Origin: Acidobacteriota bacterium
Lineage (GTDB): Bacteria; Acidobacteriota; UBA6911; RPQK01; JAPXNP01
NCBI GenBank assembly: GCA_030614585.1
Contig: JAUWTT010000148.1
Location: 1 to 8,481 of the forward strand
Direction: 5' to 3'
Length of the DNA stretch: 8,481 nt
Shown: positions 1 through 7,096 of the stretch, piece by piece
Position numbering within the stretch: the first letter of the stretch is position 1
Layout of the letters: the number at the start of each line of letters is the position of its first letter
Notes under the pieces: model-generated
Databases searched by the model: none
What the model was told of the DNA's origin: nothing
What the model saw: only the letters and a program-made list of their open reading frames with translations
Program-made: the position numbers and the translations under genes

Positions 1-2
1 CC

Positions 3-1067
3 CTGGATCCGGAGGATTATCGCACCTGGGAGGAACTCGCCCACTTTCACTATGAAGGTGGCCAATACGAAAAGGCCCTGCAGGCTTACCAGAAGATCCT
101 GGAACTGCACCCGTCACCAGTCGCGGTTTACTACAATCTTGCCCTGACGCAACAGAATCTGGGTCGTTTCCAGGAAGCAGCCGAGAACTACAAACGGCAT
201 TTGGTGAATTCTCCAAACGACTTTCAGGCTCATCTGCTGCTTGGCCTCACCTACCTCGAGTTGGGTGACGTCAAATTGGCAGAGGTCCAGCTACTGGAAG
301 CTGAGAGAATTGACCCTGGAAATCCAGAGGTCGCCCAGCATCTGGGGAAGCTCTACCTGGAATCAGACGAGCTTGACAGTGCGCAGCAACGGTTAGAGAA
401 AGTATCTGACAACTCGCCGCAAAACCTTGCGAATCTGGGAGTCGTCGCCAAGAAACAGGGACGCTTAAAGGAGGCCGCTCAGTTACTGCGCAGAGCGCTT
501 TCAAAAGACCCCACAATCGCCTTGGTCTGGGGTCACCTGGGAGATGTTCTGTCCGAGCTTGGAAGAGAAGACGAGGCCTTGGAAGCGTATCAGAAGGCGA
601 TCGAATATGATCCTGACGATTTTGACTCCATCCTGAATCTGGCTTCCCTGCTGGCCAACCATAAGAAACCGGAACTGGCTCGTACGCTCCTGGAGCGGGC
701 TCTGAAGCTGAAGCCTGAATCTGCGGAGGCTGAGGTGAATCTGGCTGTGATTCTCGAGCGGCTGGGTCAACCGGATGAGGCTCTGGAGCACTATCTGAAG
801 GCGGTCGAACTCGAGACCGAGGATCCGCGGGCCTATTTCAGGTTGTCTGTCCTGTTCGCCTTGAAGTCGGAGAAAGAGAAGAGTTTGAAGGCCTTGAGGG
901 GGTGTTTCGAACGGCAACCGCAAAAGTATGTACCCCTTGTCCTTGGAAACCTGAGGGCCGTTAGTTCCGAGTTTGACAGCATTCGCTACACTCCTGAATT
1001 CGGCGACTTACTGGATGAGTACCGGGAGTATTGGGGGGGAGGTAGGGGAGTAAGTAGTAAGAAGTAA
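3..1067 (+). CDS. TPR-repeat protein, 5'-truncated by the window edge
   Basis: The reading frame is open from base 3 to a TAA at 1065-1067, giving 354 residues with no true start in view. The in-frame TTG at 201 falls inside a repeat and is not a credible start. The protein is almost entirely tetratricopeptide repeats: I count nine units of about 34 residues, with the usual W/L-G-Y-A-P pattern (for example NLGRFQEAAENYKR, ELGREDEALEAYQKAIEYDP, RLGQPDEALEHYLKAVEL). TPRs form an alpha-solenoid that binds peptides or partner proteins; no enzymatic domain is visible, though one may lie upstream. The end (FDSIRYTPEFGDLLDEY) resembles the capping motif that closes TPR tails in many bacterial TPR and kinase-TPR proteins. 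The last residues, GVSSKK, and the stop codon are encoded by the heptamer repeat array, so the ancestral C-terminus probably lay near REYW. TPR identity is very secure; the function is unknown. Confidence 0.93.
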   Translation: MDPEDYRTWEELAHFHYEGGQYEKALQAYQKILELHPSPVAVYYNLALTQQNLGRFQEAAENYKRHLVNSPNDFQAHLLLGLTYLELGDVKLAEVQLLEAERIDPGNPEVAQHLGKLYLESDELDSAQQRLEKVSDNSPQNLANLGVVAKKQGRLKEAAQLLRRALSKDPTIALVWGHLGDVLSELGREDEALEAYQKAIEYDPDDFDSILNLASLLANHKKPELARTLLERALKLKPESAEAEVNLAVILERLGQPDEALEHYLKAVELETEDPRAYFRLSVLFALKSEKEKSLKALRGCFERQPQKYVPLVLGNLRAVSSEFDSIRYTPEFGDLLDEYREYWGGGRGVSSKK

Positions 1068-1090
1068 GCAGTAAGAAGTAAGTAGTGATC
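1049..1090. repeat. Tandem heptamer array, AGTAAGN units
   Basis: Five consecutive units AGTAAGT, AGTAAGA, AGTAAGC, AGTAAGA, AGTAAGT fill 1049-1083, followed by a decayed sixth (AGTGATC, 1084-1090). Six of seven positions are invariant across the five units. The period is exactly 7, so it is not codon-driven. The array overlaps the last codons and stop of the TPR gene. It belongs to the repeat cluster that runs to 1224. Function is unknown; a short-sequence tandem repeat is the cautious label. Confidence 0.85.
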
Positions 1091-1095
1091 GGCCT

Positions 1096-1126
1096 GCCCT
1101 CCATAGCTCGAAGAGCGAAGGAGGGT
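1096..1126. repeat. Hairpin repeat, GCTC-GAA-GAGC core (copy 1)
   Basis: Outer arms CCCTCC (1097-1102) and GGAGGG (1120-1125) enclose inner arms GCTC (1106-1109) and GAGC (1113-1116) with a GAA loop. Three-base internal bulges ATA and GAA separate the two stems, and a possible G-T pair extends the base. The same core with a different outer stem occurs at 8434-8458. A tract of T residues does not follow, so this is a structural repeat rather than a classical Rho-independent terminator, although an RNA copy would fold well. Confidence 0.75.
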
Positions 1127-1139
1127 AATCGGTAATCGG
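1126..1139. repeat. Tandem heptamer pair TAATCGG
   Basis: Two perfect, adjacent copies of TAATCGG sit directly after the hairpin. Two units alone could be chance. The 7-base period matches the neighbouring AGTAAGN array and the TCGAARN array at the other end of the window, which makes it worth recording. Confidence 0.5.
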
Positions 1140-1150
1140 GTTAAGAAGAT

Positions 1151-1224
1151 CTACCACAAAGACACGAAGATCACCAAGAAACAAGAGCCTGTTCCTCTTG
1201 GTGTTCTTGGTGGCTTGGTGGTTA
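1151..1224. repeat. Long imperfect inverted repeat built of CACnAAGn units; possible bidirectional terminator
   Basis: The left arm, from about 1154 to 1180, contains the units CACAAAGA, CACGAAGAT and CACCAAGAA. The right arm (about 1194-1224), read on the opposite strand, gives CACCAAGC, CACCAAGAA, CACCAAGAGG. Aligned over 27 positions the arms agree at 22, with a short spacer around 1184-1193. A transcript of either strand could form a stem of about 27 bp. It lies between two convergent genes (TPR stop at 1067, muramidase stop at 1252), so bidirectional transcription termination or mRNA end protection is a reasonable guess. It lacks the T-run of an intrinsic terminator. A decayed relative is at 8201-8250. 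Confidence 0.75.
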
Positions 1225-1251
1225 GTCCCGGCATCTGGTATCCAACCCCGC

Positions 1252-2553
1252 TCAATAGAGCAGATATGTCTCTCGCTTCTTCTTGAATACCTCGAGTTCA
1301 CCCTGCCAACGAGCCTCAATCGATTCGACATCGCTACCTTCTTCCAGCGCCTCCCGGACCCAGCTATTGCCGATGAGACGATCAAAAGCTTCAGTTCTAA
1401 ACTCAAGTTCATTCGGATGGAGTTGTATCACTTCCCGAATAAACTGGAGTGCCGTCGAGACCGGTTCAAAGACGGCGTGATCGAGGACATGAATCTGAAT
1501 CCCCGCGCAGGAGAGTTCCGAGTGTTTCGAGAACATCGGGGTGAACCTCTGTGGCCGAAAAAAAGCTCCCGAAATTTCTGCATCATTCAGACGGCCGGCC
1601 AGCAAGGTTGCCTTGAGCCAGGGGGCACCGATCAACTGAAATGGCCTCGTCGTGCCTCGTCCTTCCGACAGATTTGTCCCTTCGATCAGGCAGAATCCGG
1701 GATACAGGACCGCCGTTTGGGGAGTGGGCATATTGGGGGAGGGAGCTATCCACTGCAAACCTGTACCGGCCCAGTCGGACCGGTCCCAGTTCAGCAAGGG
1801 GACCACCTGCAGATCGAGTTTCAGATCTGACTCTGTGTTGAAGAGTTGCGCGAGTTCACCCGCGGTCATACCGTGGCGTATTGGAATCGGAAAGATGCCC
1901 ACGAACGATGCATGCCCCTTTTCCAGCACGGGGCCCTCAACTTGAGTGCCTCCGATCGGGTTTGGGCGGTCCAGCACGATGAAGGGCTTCCCGTGTTCAG
2001 CCGCCGCTTTCATCGACTCATACATGGTCGAGATGTAGGTGTAGAATCGGCTGCCCACGTCTTGGATATCGAAAATGAGCAGGTCGACATCTTTCAGCAT
2101 CTCGGCGTCAGGGGCCCTTCGATCACCGTACAGGCTGAAGACCTTGGGGCCGTCCGCAACCTTCGAGCCGGCCTGGGATTCGCCTGAAACTCCATGTTCC
2201 GGGCCAAAAAGCGCTGTGAGCTGAACTTCAGGATCGTCGGCGAGGAGTTCCGCCACCGGATGAAGGGAACTATCAACACCCGTCTGGTTGGTGATCAAGC
2301 CGACCCGCTTTCCTTTGATCCAAGTGTGGAACGGCTCTTCGAATAGACGGTCAGCACCAATCTTAAGCGGTTCGAGTTGTGGCTCCTGATGTTGTTCTTC
2401 CTTCGTTACACAGGCAAAGAAGAAAAGAACCAGAGCCAAAAAGAGACCAACACGTCCGACGTGTCTGTAGGAATAGAATCTGCTGAAGATAAGATTAGAG
2501 ACGATATAGTTCACTATACTTCTCGTCGAGATAATCCAGGAAGTAGTTAGCAC
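1252..2553 (-). CDS. namZ: Exo-beta-N-acetylmuramidase lipoprotein, NamZ / DUF1343 (GH171) family
   Basis: NamZ enzymes release MurNAc from the non-reducing end of peptidoglycan fragments. This 433-residue protein has the family's landmarks in order: NQTGVD (89-94), FGPEHG (116-121, whose Glu is the likely catalytic residue), DIQDVGSRFYTY (162-173), LDRPNP (194-199), RHGMTAGEL (226-234), PSPNMP (271-276), GTNLSEGRGTTRPF (292-305), and a C-terminal KKRETYLLY, a typical family ending, so it looks full length. The N-terminus has basic residues, a hydrophobic run GLFLALVLFFFA and Cys48, followed by a charged linker. This reads as a lipoprotein signal, although Phe at -3 is not the preferred lipobox residue. 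The GTG at 2553 has GGAGG (2560-2564) six bases upstream and overlaps the peptidase gene by 59 bp. A second in-frame GTG at 2514 would give 420 residues and a shorter leader, and cannot be excluded. It is probably co-transcribed with the M32 gene. Confidence 0.9.
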   Translation of the reverse strand: MLTTSWIISTRSIVNYIVSNLIFSRFYSYRHVGRVGLFLALVLFFFACVTKEEQHQEPQLEPLKIGADRLFEEPFHTWIKGKRVGLITNQTGVDSSLHPVAELLADDPEVQLTALFGPEHGVSGESQAGSKVADGPKVFSLYGDRRAPDAEMLKDVDLLIFDIQDVGSRFYTYISTMYESMKAAAEHGKPFIVLDRPNPIGGTQVEGPVLEKGHASFVGIFPIPIRHGMTAGELAQLFNTESDLKLDLQVVPLLNWDRSDWAGTGLQWIAPSPNMPTPQTAVLYPGFCLIEGTNLSEGRGTTRPFQLIGAPWLKATLLAGRLNDAEISGAFFRPQRFTPMFSKHSELSCAGIQIHVLDHAVFEPVSTALQFIREVIQLHPNELEFRTEAFDRLIGNSWVREALEEGSDVESIEARWQGELEVFKKKRETYLLY

Positions 2554-3979
2554 TCAAGTCCTCCCCGGTGATTTTACTGATCAAGTCTGAAGCCGAAAGG
2601 GCTCTGCCGACGGTATGAACATTTACGCGCAACCACTCCTTCAGCCCGGACATATTTCCCGATCTAGTTTGACTATCCAGGTCAGGAATCTCTTTGGAAG
2701 CAGTATTCAAGAGCTGTGCACCATAAAGGTTTCCGAGGAGGTAGGTGGGGAAGTAGCCAATCAATCCCTGCGACCAGTGTGTGTCCTGCAAGACGCCATC
2801 TGCTGCATTGGAAGGTCGTATCCCCAGATACTCTTCCATCTTCGAGTCCCAGACATCGGGCAGATCCGGCGCATTGATCTCGTCGGAAATCAACTTTTTC
2901 TCGATTTCGTAGCGCATGATTATGTGGAGACCATAGGTGACCTCATCCGCCTCAACCCTGATCAAAGACGGACTTACCTGGTTAATGGCCAGGACAAAGT
3001 CGTCGAGCGAAAGGTGATCCAGCTGGCCTGGGAAGGCTTTTCGGAGTTGTGGATACCAGTGTTCCCAAAAAGATCGACTACGGCCAATCTGATTCTCCCA
3101 CAATCTTGACTGAGACTCATGCATGCCCAGAGAAGTTGAATCACAAACGGGGAATCCATAGTTGGCTTCATCGAGACCCTGTTCGTAAAGTCCGTGCCCC
3201 CCCTCATGGATCATCCCGAAAAGTGCTCTGCTGAAGTCATTTTCCGTATGGCGAGTCGTGATCCTGACATCGTTTGGAGTCAGGCCGACGCAAAATGGGT
3301 GAGGCGACGTGTCCAGGCGTCCAGCGTTCCAGTCAAATCCCATCGAGGTCAATATCTTTCGCCCGAAAGCATCCTGCTCCTTCACAGGGTAGACGCCCTC
3401 AAGGCTCTTGGGTCGGACTGGCGAACCGTCGATCCTTTGAAGGAGCTCGATCAAGCGGGGCCGAACTTTCGAGAACACCGCTTCGAGTTGAGATTCTTTG
3501 GCTGAAGGCTCGAACTCGTCCATTAACGTCTCATATGACGAGCCTCCCAGCGCAATACACCGGGCTTCCTCCCTCTTGAGTTCGATGATCCTGCTAAGCC
3601 ACGGTTCGAATACCGAAAAATCTGAATCACGACGGGCTCTTACCCAGTGTTCGTAAGCGATGGCCGATACTTCTGCCAACTCCCTGACAAGAGTTTCAGG
3701 AACCCGAAGCGCCTTTTCATGTTGTCTTCGCAGCTCTCTCAAGTTGACTTGCTCAAGCTCTTGAAGATCCTCGTTTTCCAACTCGTCAAGTAATTCCGAG
3801 AGCGCCGGGTCGACGAGTTTGCTGTGCGAGATCCCTGCCAGTGTCGCTCTCTGCTGAGCGCGAAATTCAGCACCCAGCGGTGGCATTATCACTTCCTGAT
3901 CCCACGCCAGTATCGAACTGATCCCACGCAGGTGGGTCAGTTCTTGTGACCATAATTTGAATTGATCAAGTTTGTCCAT
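2495..3979 (-). CDS. M32 family metallocarboxypeptidase (carboxypeptidase Taq type)
   Basis: M32 enzymes are metal-dependent cytosolic carboxypeptidases that remove C-terminal residues from peptides with broad specificity. The 494-residue product is the normal family size. Visible landmarks: the N-terminal SILAWDQEVIMPP (22-34); HPF (227-229); DVRITTR (237-243); the metal site HEGGH (258-262, an HExxH motif with Glu259 as catalytic base); HESQSRLWEN (287-296), whose Glu288 should be the third ligand; the PSLIRVEADEVTYGLHI block (336-352); and QDTHWSQGLIGYFPTYLLGN (398-417). All expected catalytic positions are intact. There is no signal peptide. The ATG at 3979 has a GGAG about ten bases upstream, and the N-terminus matches the family's beginning. 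It is the first gene of a minus-strand unit with namZ, diverging from the propeller lipoprotein. Its connection to wall turnover is positional only. Confidence 0.95.
   Translation of the reverse strand: MDKLDQFKLWSQELTHLRGISSILAWDQEVIMPPLGAEFRAQQRATLAGISHSKLVDPALSELLDELENEDLQELEQVNLRELRRQHEKALRVPETLVRELAEVSAIAYEHWVRARRDSDFSVFEPWLSRIIELKREEARCIALGGSSYETLMDEFEPSAKESQLEAVFSKVRPRLIELLQRIDGSPVRPKSLEGVYPVKEQDAFGRKILTSMGFDWNAGRLDTSPHPFCVGLTPNDVRITTRHTENDFSRALFGMIHEGGHGLYEQGLDEANYGFPVCDSTSLGMHESQSRLWENQIGRSRSFWEHWYPQLRKAFPGQLDHLSLDDFVLAINQVSPSLIRVEADEVTYGLHIIMRYEIEKKLISDEINAPDLPDVWDSKMEEYLGIRPSNAADGVLQDTHWSQGLIGYFPTYLLGNLYGAQLLNTASKEIPDLDSQTRSGNMSGLKEWLRVNVHTVGRALSASDLISKITGEDLSANYFLDYLDEKYSELYRL
2560..2564 (-). 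promoter_or_regulatory. Shine-Dalgarno for namZ inside the M32 coding sequence
   Basis: On the minus strand GGAGG lies six bases before the GTG at 2553. It sits inside the codons of the conserved ITGEDL stretch of the peptidase, so the match may partly reflect coding constraint. It is the main reason for preferring the 2553 start over the GTG at 2514, which has only a weak GAGAAG upstream. Confidence 0.5.
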
Positions 3980-4008
3980 GAAGGATTTGCTCCCTGGTAT
4001 TCGATCAG

Positions 4009-4042
4009 TTTACACATTCAAGACATCTGGTACTGTTATAAA
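4009..4042 (+). promoter_or_regulatory. Candidate promoter for the propeller lipoprotein gene
   Basis: The 83-bp divergent intergenic region (3980-4062) contains TATAAA (4037-4042) preceded by TG one base upstream (4034-4035), an extended -10 arrangement. TTTACA (4009-4014) is a -35-like hexamer, but its 22-base spacing is too long for a standard pair, so the extended -10 would have to carry recognition. Initiation near 4049 would leave a very short leader bearing the GAGGAG ribosome site at 4051-4056. I found no convincing opposite-strand promoter for the M32 gene in the same interval. Confidence 0.3.
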
Positions 4043-4062
4043 GTTTTAGTGAGGAGCGTTCA

Positions 4063-5166
4063 ATGAGGAAGAGGGTTTTCGGATTCTGGCTGTTGATCCT
4101 GATCATAAGCGCCTGTTCCAGCAAGGAAGTAATTGAAGAGAAGAAACCTTCGCGTGTGGTGAAGACTTGGCTGCTGGTACTGAACAAGTCTGAGAACAGG
4201 GCGCGGATTCTGGATGTGGATAACGGGGGTGATGTTGTCGAGCTTCTGGTAACCGGCGTCGCACCGCATGAAGCCGCATTACACGAGCCTTCTGGCACGG
4301 CAGTCGTTGCGAACTACGGAACGCGAGAGAATCCCGGATCAAGTTTGACGCTCATTGATGTGTGTGAACAAGAGGTCACCAAAACTATTGACTTGGGACG
4401 GTTCCGCCGTCCTCACGGATTGCAGTTCTTCGAAGACGGCACTCGCGTTGCGGTGACTGCCGAGGGAAATAAGTCGCTCCTGGTCGTAAACGTCGAAACG
4501 GGAGAAGTAGAGAAGACAATTCGCACGCGAGAAATGATCTCTCACATGGTTGTGCTCAGCCCCGATGAGAAGACAGCGTATGTCTCTAATATCGGAAGTG
4601 GGAGTGTGTCGGTTATTGACTTGCAGGGTGAAGAGCTGGTTAAGACCCTGAAATTGGGCAACGGGTCAGAGGGATTGGACGTTACTCCTGATGGCCAGGA
4701 ACTCTGGGTGGCAAATCGAGAAAAGGACACCGTTGCAATCATTGATACCGACGCTCTCAAGGTTGTAGCAACGTTCGAATGCGGAAGCTTTCCTATTCGG
4801 CTTAAGTTCACCCCTGACGGACAGCATGCTTTGATTTCGAATGCTCGCTCAGGAGATGTAGCTGTCTTTTCGCGCTCGGACCGAACTGAAATAGCCCGTA
4901 TTCCGATGGAGCTTACCGCAACGGAAGTCGAGGGGCGGCTGCTGCAGTTTGAGCTGAGTCCGGTTCCTATAGGTATTGTGATCGATCCTGTCAGCAATCG
5001 GGCTTTTGTTGCCAACAGCAATGCAGATATTGTAACGATAATTGATCTCAATACCTGGCAGGTGGCAGGGCGCCTGGAAGCCGGCGAAGAGCCCGATGGG
5101 ATGGCCTTTTTGAGATTCGAGGTCGAAGAGATTACAGGAACAAGTGGTAATGTGACTGAAGAGTGA
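4063..5166 (+). CDS. Lipoprotein with YVTN-type beta-propeller repeats
   Basis: The 367-residue product begins MRKRVFGFWLLILIISAC: basic n-region, hydrophobic core and a canonical lipobox ISAC with Cys18, so it should be a lipid-anchored envelope protein. The rest is made of about seven repeats of roughly 40 residues of the YVTN/NHL-like kind, each with a P(D)G- or DG-turn and a strand ending in a variant of V-A-N followed by V-x-V/I-I-D (examples: TAYVSNIGSGSVSVID, LWVANREKDTVAIIDTD, AFVANSNADIVTIIDLN). This predicts a closed beta-propeller. Such proteins act as binding scaffolds or occasionally as lactonase-like enzymes; no catalytic signature is evident. The ATG is well supported by GAGGAG six bases upstream (4051-4056). 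It diverges from the M32/namZ unit and is followed 70 bp later by the serine hydrolase gene. Its partner or ligand is unknown. Confidence 0.88.
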   Translation: MRKRVFGFWLLILIISACSSKEVIEEKKPSRVVKTWLLVLNKSENRARILDVDNGGDVVELLVTGVAPHEAALHEPSGTAVVANYGTRENPGSSLTLIDVCEQEVTKTIDLGRFRRPHGLQFFEDGTRVAVTAEGNKSLLVVNVETGEVEKTIRTREMISHMVVLSPDEKTAYVSNIGSGSVSVIDLQGEELVKTLKLGNGSEGLDVTPDGQELWVANREKDTVAIIDTDALKVVATFECGSFPIRLKFTPDGQHALISNARSGDVAVFSRSDRTEIARIPMELTATEVEGRLLQFELSPVPIGIVIDPVSNRAFVANSNADIVTIIDLNTWQVAGRLEAGEEPDGMAFLRFEVEEITGTSGNVTEE

Positions 5167-5236
5167 ACTGAGAATCCGGGAAGCCGGAGCAATGTTTGAG
5201 AGGATTGGATAGCATTTAGAAGATTGAGTTGTTGAT

Positions 5237-6472
5237 ATGAATATTGCGCCTACAGATTTGTTACGCTCACGGACAGGATGGCCGGTAGTGCTTCTGAGTT
5301 GGATCTGCCTGGTCTCCCCAGTCGTCGGCCAGGTACTTCAAATGGCTCAGCCTGAAACGGTTGGTGTTTCTTCTGAGAGATTGAAGCGACTGGATGAGGT
5401 GATTCAGGCCTCCATTGCCGAAGAGGAAACGCCGGGGGCCGTTGTGCTCGTAGCCAGGAAAGGGAAAGTCATTCTCCGCAAGGCGTTTGGATATCGATCA
5501 AAAGAAGAGGAATTGGCTGAGCCGCTGACTGTTGATTCCATCTTTGACTTGGCCTCCCTGACAAAAGTTATCGCGACGGCTACTTCCGTCATGATCCTGG
5601 TGGAGGAAGGGAAACTCACCCTGGGAGACCCCGTGGCTGACCACATCCCTGAGTTTGGCCGCAGAGGGAAAAAGAAGGTGACTATCGGGCACCTGCTCAC
5701 TCACTATTCCGGTCTCAGGCCGATCCTCGATTTGAGCCCTAACTGGGAGGGTCACGAGAAGGCGATCCAGTTGGCTTGTCGGGAGAGACTTGTTCGGCCG
5801 GCCGGCAAGGCGTTCGGCTACAGCGATATCAATTACATCCTGCTGGGCGAGGTGATCCATCGAGTCAGTGGCAGTGCCTTGGAAGAGTTCGCGCCGCAAC
5901 GGGTGTTTGCGCCCCTGGGGATGTCGGACACAGGTTTCAATCCTGGTGGTGAAAAGCTTGGTCGGGTGGCCCCCACGGAACGGAAGAAGGACGGCGAGAT
6001 GCGCAAGGGAGAAGTACATGACCCAAGGGCGTTTCGCATGGGGGGTGTAGCCGGGCATGCAGGGCTCTTTTCAACCGTCGACGATATCGCTGTCTGGGCT
6101 CAGATGCTCCTCAACGGTGGAACATACGGTGGTGTGCGGGTGCTCTCCCCTCTGGGTGTACTCAAAATGACAACGCCTCAAAATCCCGTTGGTGGGGATG
6201 ACTGGAGAGGAATCGGATTCGATGTCGATACTCGATACAGTTCGAATCGGGGCGATCTGTTTCCGGTGGGCTCGTTTGGGCACACCGGGTTCACAGGAAC
6301 GTCCGTCTGGATCGACCCCTATTCAGAGACATTTGTGATCCTGTTTACCAGCCGCCTATACCCTGATGGAAAGGGCAATGTTGTGATGCTTCGGCGAAAG
6401 GTCGCATCTGTGGTGGCAGCTTCGATTACTGATTTGCAGCTGCTGCGGGAACTCTACTACCTTCGTTACTGA
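5237..6472 (+). CDS. Exported class-C beta-lactamase-fold serine hydrolase, AmiE-like (putative muropeptide amidase)
   Basis: This 411-residue protein belongs to the Beta-lactamase (PF00144) superfamily. The nucleophile motif is SLTK (Ser107, Lys110); the second motif is GYSD (194-197), with Tyr195 as the likely base and Asp where the classical YxN has Asn; the third motif is HTG (349-351). A block unusually well kept in the AmiE-type subgroup, GEVHDPRAF-x-MGGVAGHAGLFST, spans 258-280. AmiE of Bacillus subtilis cleaves the MurNAc-L-alanine bond of muropeptides and is encoded beside NagZ and NamZ, which makes the namZ 2.7 kb away meaningful. An N-terminal hydrophobic segment (WPVVLLSWICLVSPVVG, 15-31) suggests Sec export. 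The ATG at 5237 has only a weak ribosome site. Esterase, D-aminopeptidase or penicillin-binding alternatives remain possible; family membership is secure, the amidase substrate is an inference. Confidence 0.88.
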   Translation: MNIAPTDLLRSRTGWPVVLLSWICLVSPVVGQVLQMAQPETVGVSSERLKRLDEVIQASIAEEETPGAVVLVARKGKVILRKAFGYRSKEEELAEPLTVDSIFDLASLTKVIATATSVMILVEEGKLTLGDPVADHIPEFGRRGKKKVTIGHLLTHYSGLRPILDLSPNWEGHEKAIQLACRERLVRPAGKAFGYSDINYILLGEVIHRVSGSALEEFAPQRVFAPLGMSDTGFNPGGEKLGRVAPTERKKDGEMRKGEVHDPRAFRMGGVAGHAGLFSTVDDIAVWAQMLLNGGTYGGVRVLSPLGVLKMTTPQNPVGGDDWRGIGFDVDTRYSSNRGDLFPVGSFGHTGFTGTSVWIDPYSETFVILFTSRLYPDGKGNVVMLRRKVASVVAASITDLQLLRELYYLRY

Positions 6473-6481
6473 CGGTGACCG

Positions 6482-6925
6482 ATGTCTTACTTATGTCCGG
6501 TGTGCAAAAGTCGACTTTGGCATCGCCCTTTTCAAAGGCGCCTGAAATGTCCTCGCTGCGGAGCCGAGTTTAAGCCCACTGTTCCCGGGGCCTATTTTCA
6601 ATTGCTCCTGGTGCTTTTCGTCCTGGTTTCAGTAGGGCTCGTCGTTATCGTGTACGGTCGCAGCGTGTGGCTGATTCCTCTGTTTCTTTGCCTGATCGCC
6701 GCGTTCTTCATTTTCCTTCCCAAGCTGATTGACCTCCAGCCGATCGATTTCACTGTTGCAGAGGGGCCGCTTACAGCGGAAGAAATGCAGCTCAAGGCGG
6801 AGTATTCTGATTGGGATAGGCAAGAAGAAAAAGGAACCCCCGGGTTCGGCCCCTTCTACTACGTTTCCATCCTTCTTCTGTTACTGATCTTCATTGTGGT
6901 GATTTCTCTTTTGCTCAAGTCGTAG
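6482..6925 (+). CDS. Small zinc-ribbon protein with three predicted membrane helices
   Basis: A 147-residue protein of unrecognised family. The N-terminus holds two CPxC knuckles, C5-P-V-C8 and C23-P-R-C26, spaced as in a rubredoxin-like zinc ribbon and presumably binding one zinc ion. Three hydrophobic stretches follow: about 39-58, 61-80 and 125-145. Between the second and third is a polar, acidic segment (about 83-120), and the chain ends two residues after the last helix with KS. A basic RPFQRRLK between the cysteine pairs suggests that the ribbon faces the cytoplasm. The gene begins 9 bp after the hydrolase stop, so the two are almost certainly co-transcribed. I see no strong Shine-Dalgarno, so translation may depend on coupling. 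No function can be assigned. The 171 bp downstream (6926-7096) hold no credible gene. Confidence 0.78.
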   Translation: MSYLCPVCKSRLWHRPFQRRLKCPRCGAEFKPTVPGAYFQLLLVLFVLVSVGLVVIVYGRSVWLIPLFLCLIAAFFIFLPKLIDLQPIDFTVAEGPLTAEEMQLKAEYSDWDRQEEKGTPGFGPFYYVSILLLLLIFIVVISLLLKS

Positions 6926-7096
6926 AAGATTCAAAACTTCATAGTTGGCAGGAGGAGTTCTCCGGGCCAGAAGTTCGGAAGCAGTTAGCCAACACGACGG
7001 CGACCGGAATGACACCGATTTTCTTAGAACTCCCACCGTTTCCACCGATTCGTGCCATGAGCTTTGTCGCAAACGAGCTGATGGTTCGCTCTCCTT

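Noticed and set aside
1151..1224. Terminal inverted repeats of an insertion sequence or MITE
   Set aside because: The arms are separated by only about a dozen bases, no transposase is present, and no flanking target-site duplication is evident.
1198..1830. Plus-strand open frame of 210 codons
   Set aside because: It begins in the inverted repeat and runs antisense to the muramidase gene, whose family motifs are unmistakable; the plus-strand translation has no recognisable pattern.
4063..5166. Cytochrome or nitrite-reductase d1-like role for the beta-propeller protein
   Set aside because: No CxxCH haem motif or d1 haem ligand context is visible; the repeats are plain YVTN-type.
5167..5236. 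Terminator or promoter between the propeller lipoprotein and the hydrolase
   Set aside because: Only short CCGG-type self-complementarity is present, with no stem plus T-run and no convincing -35/-10 pair.
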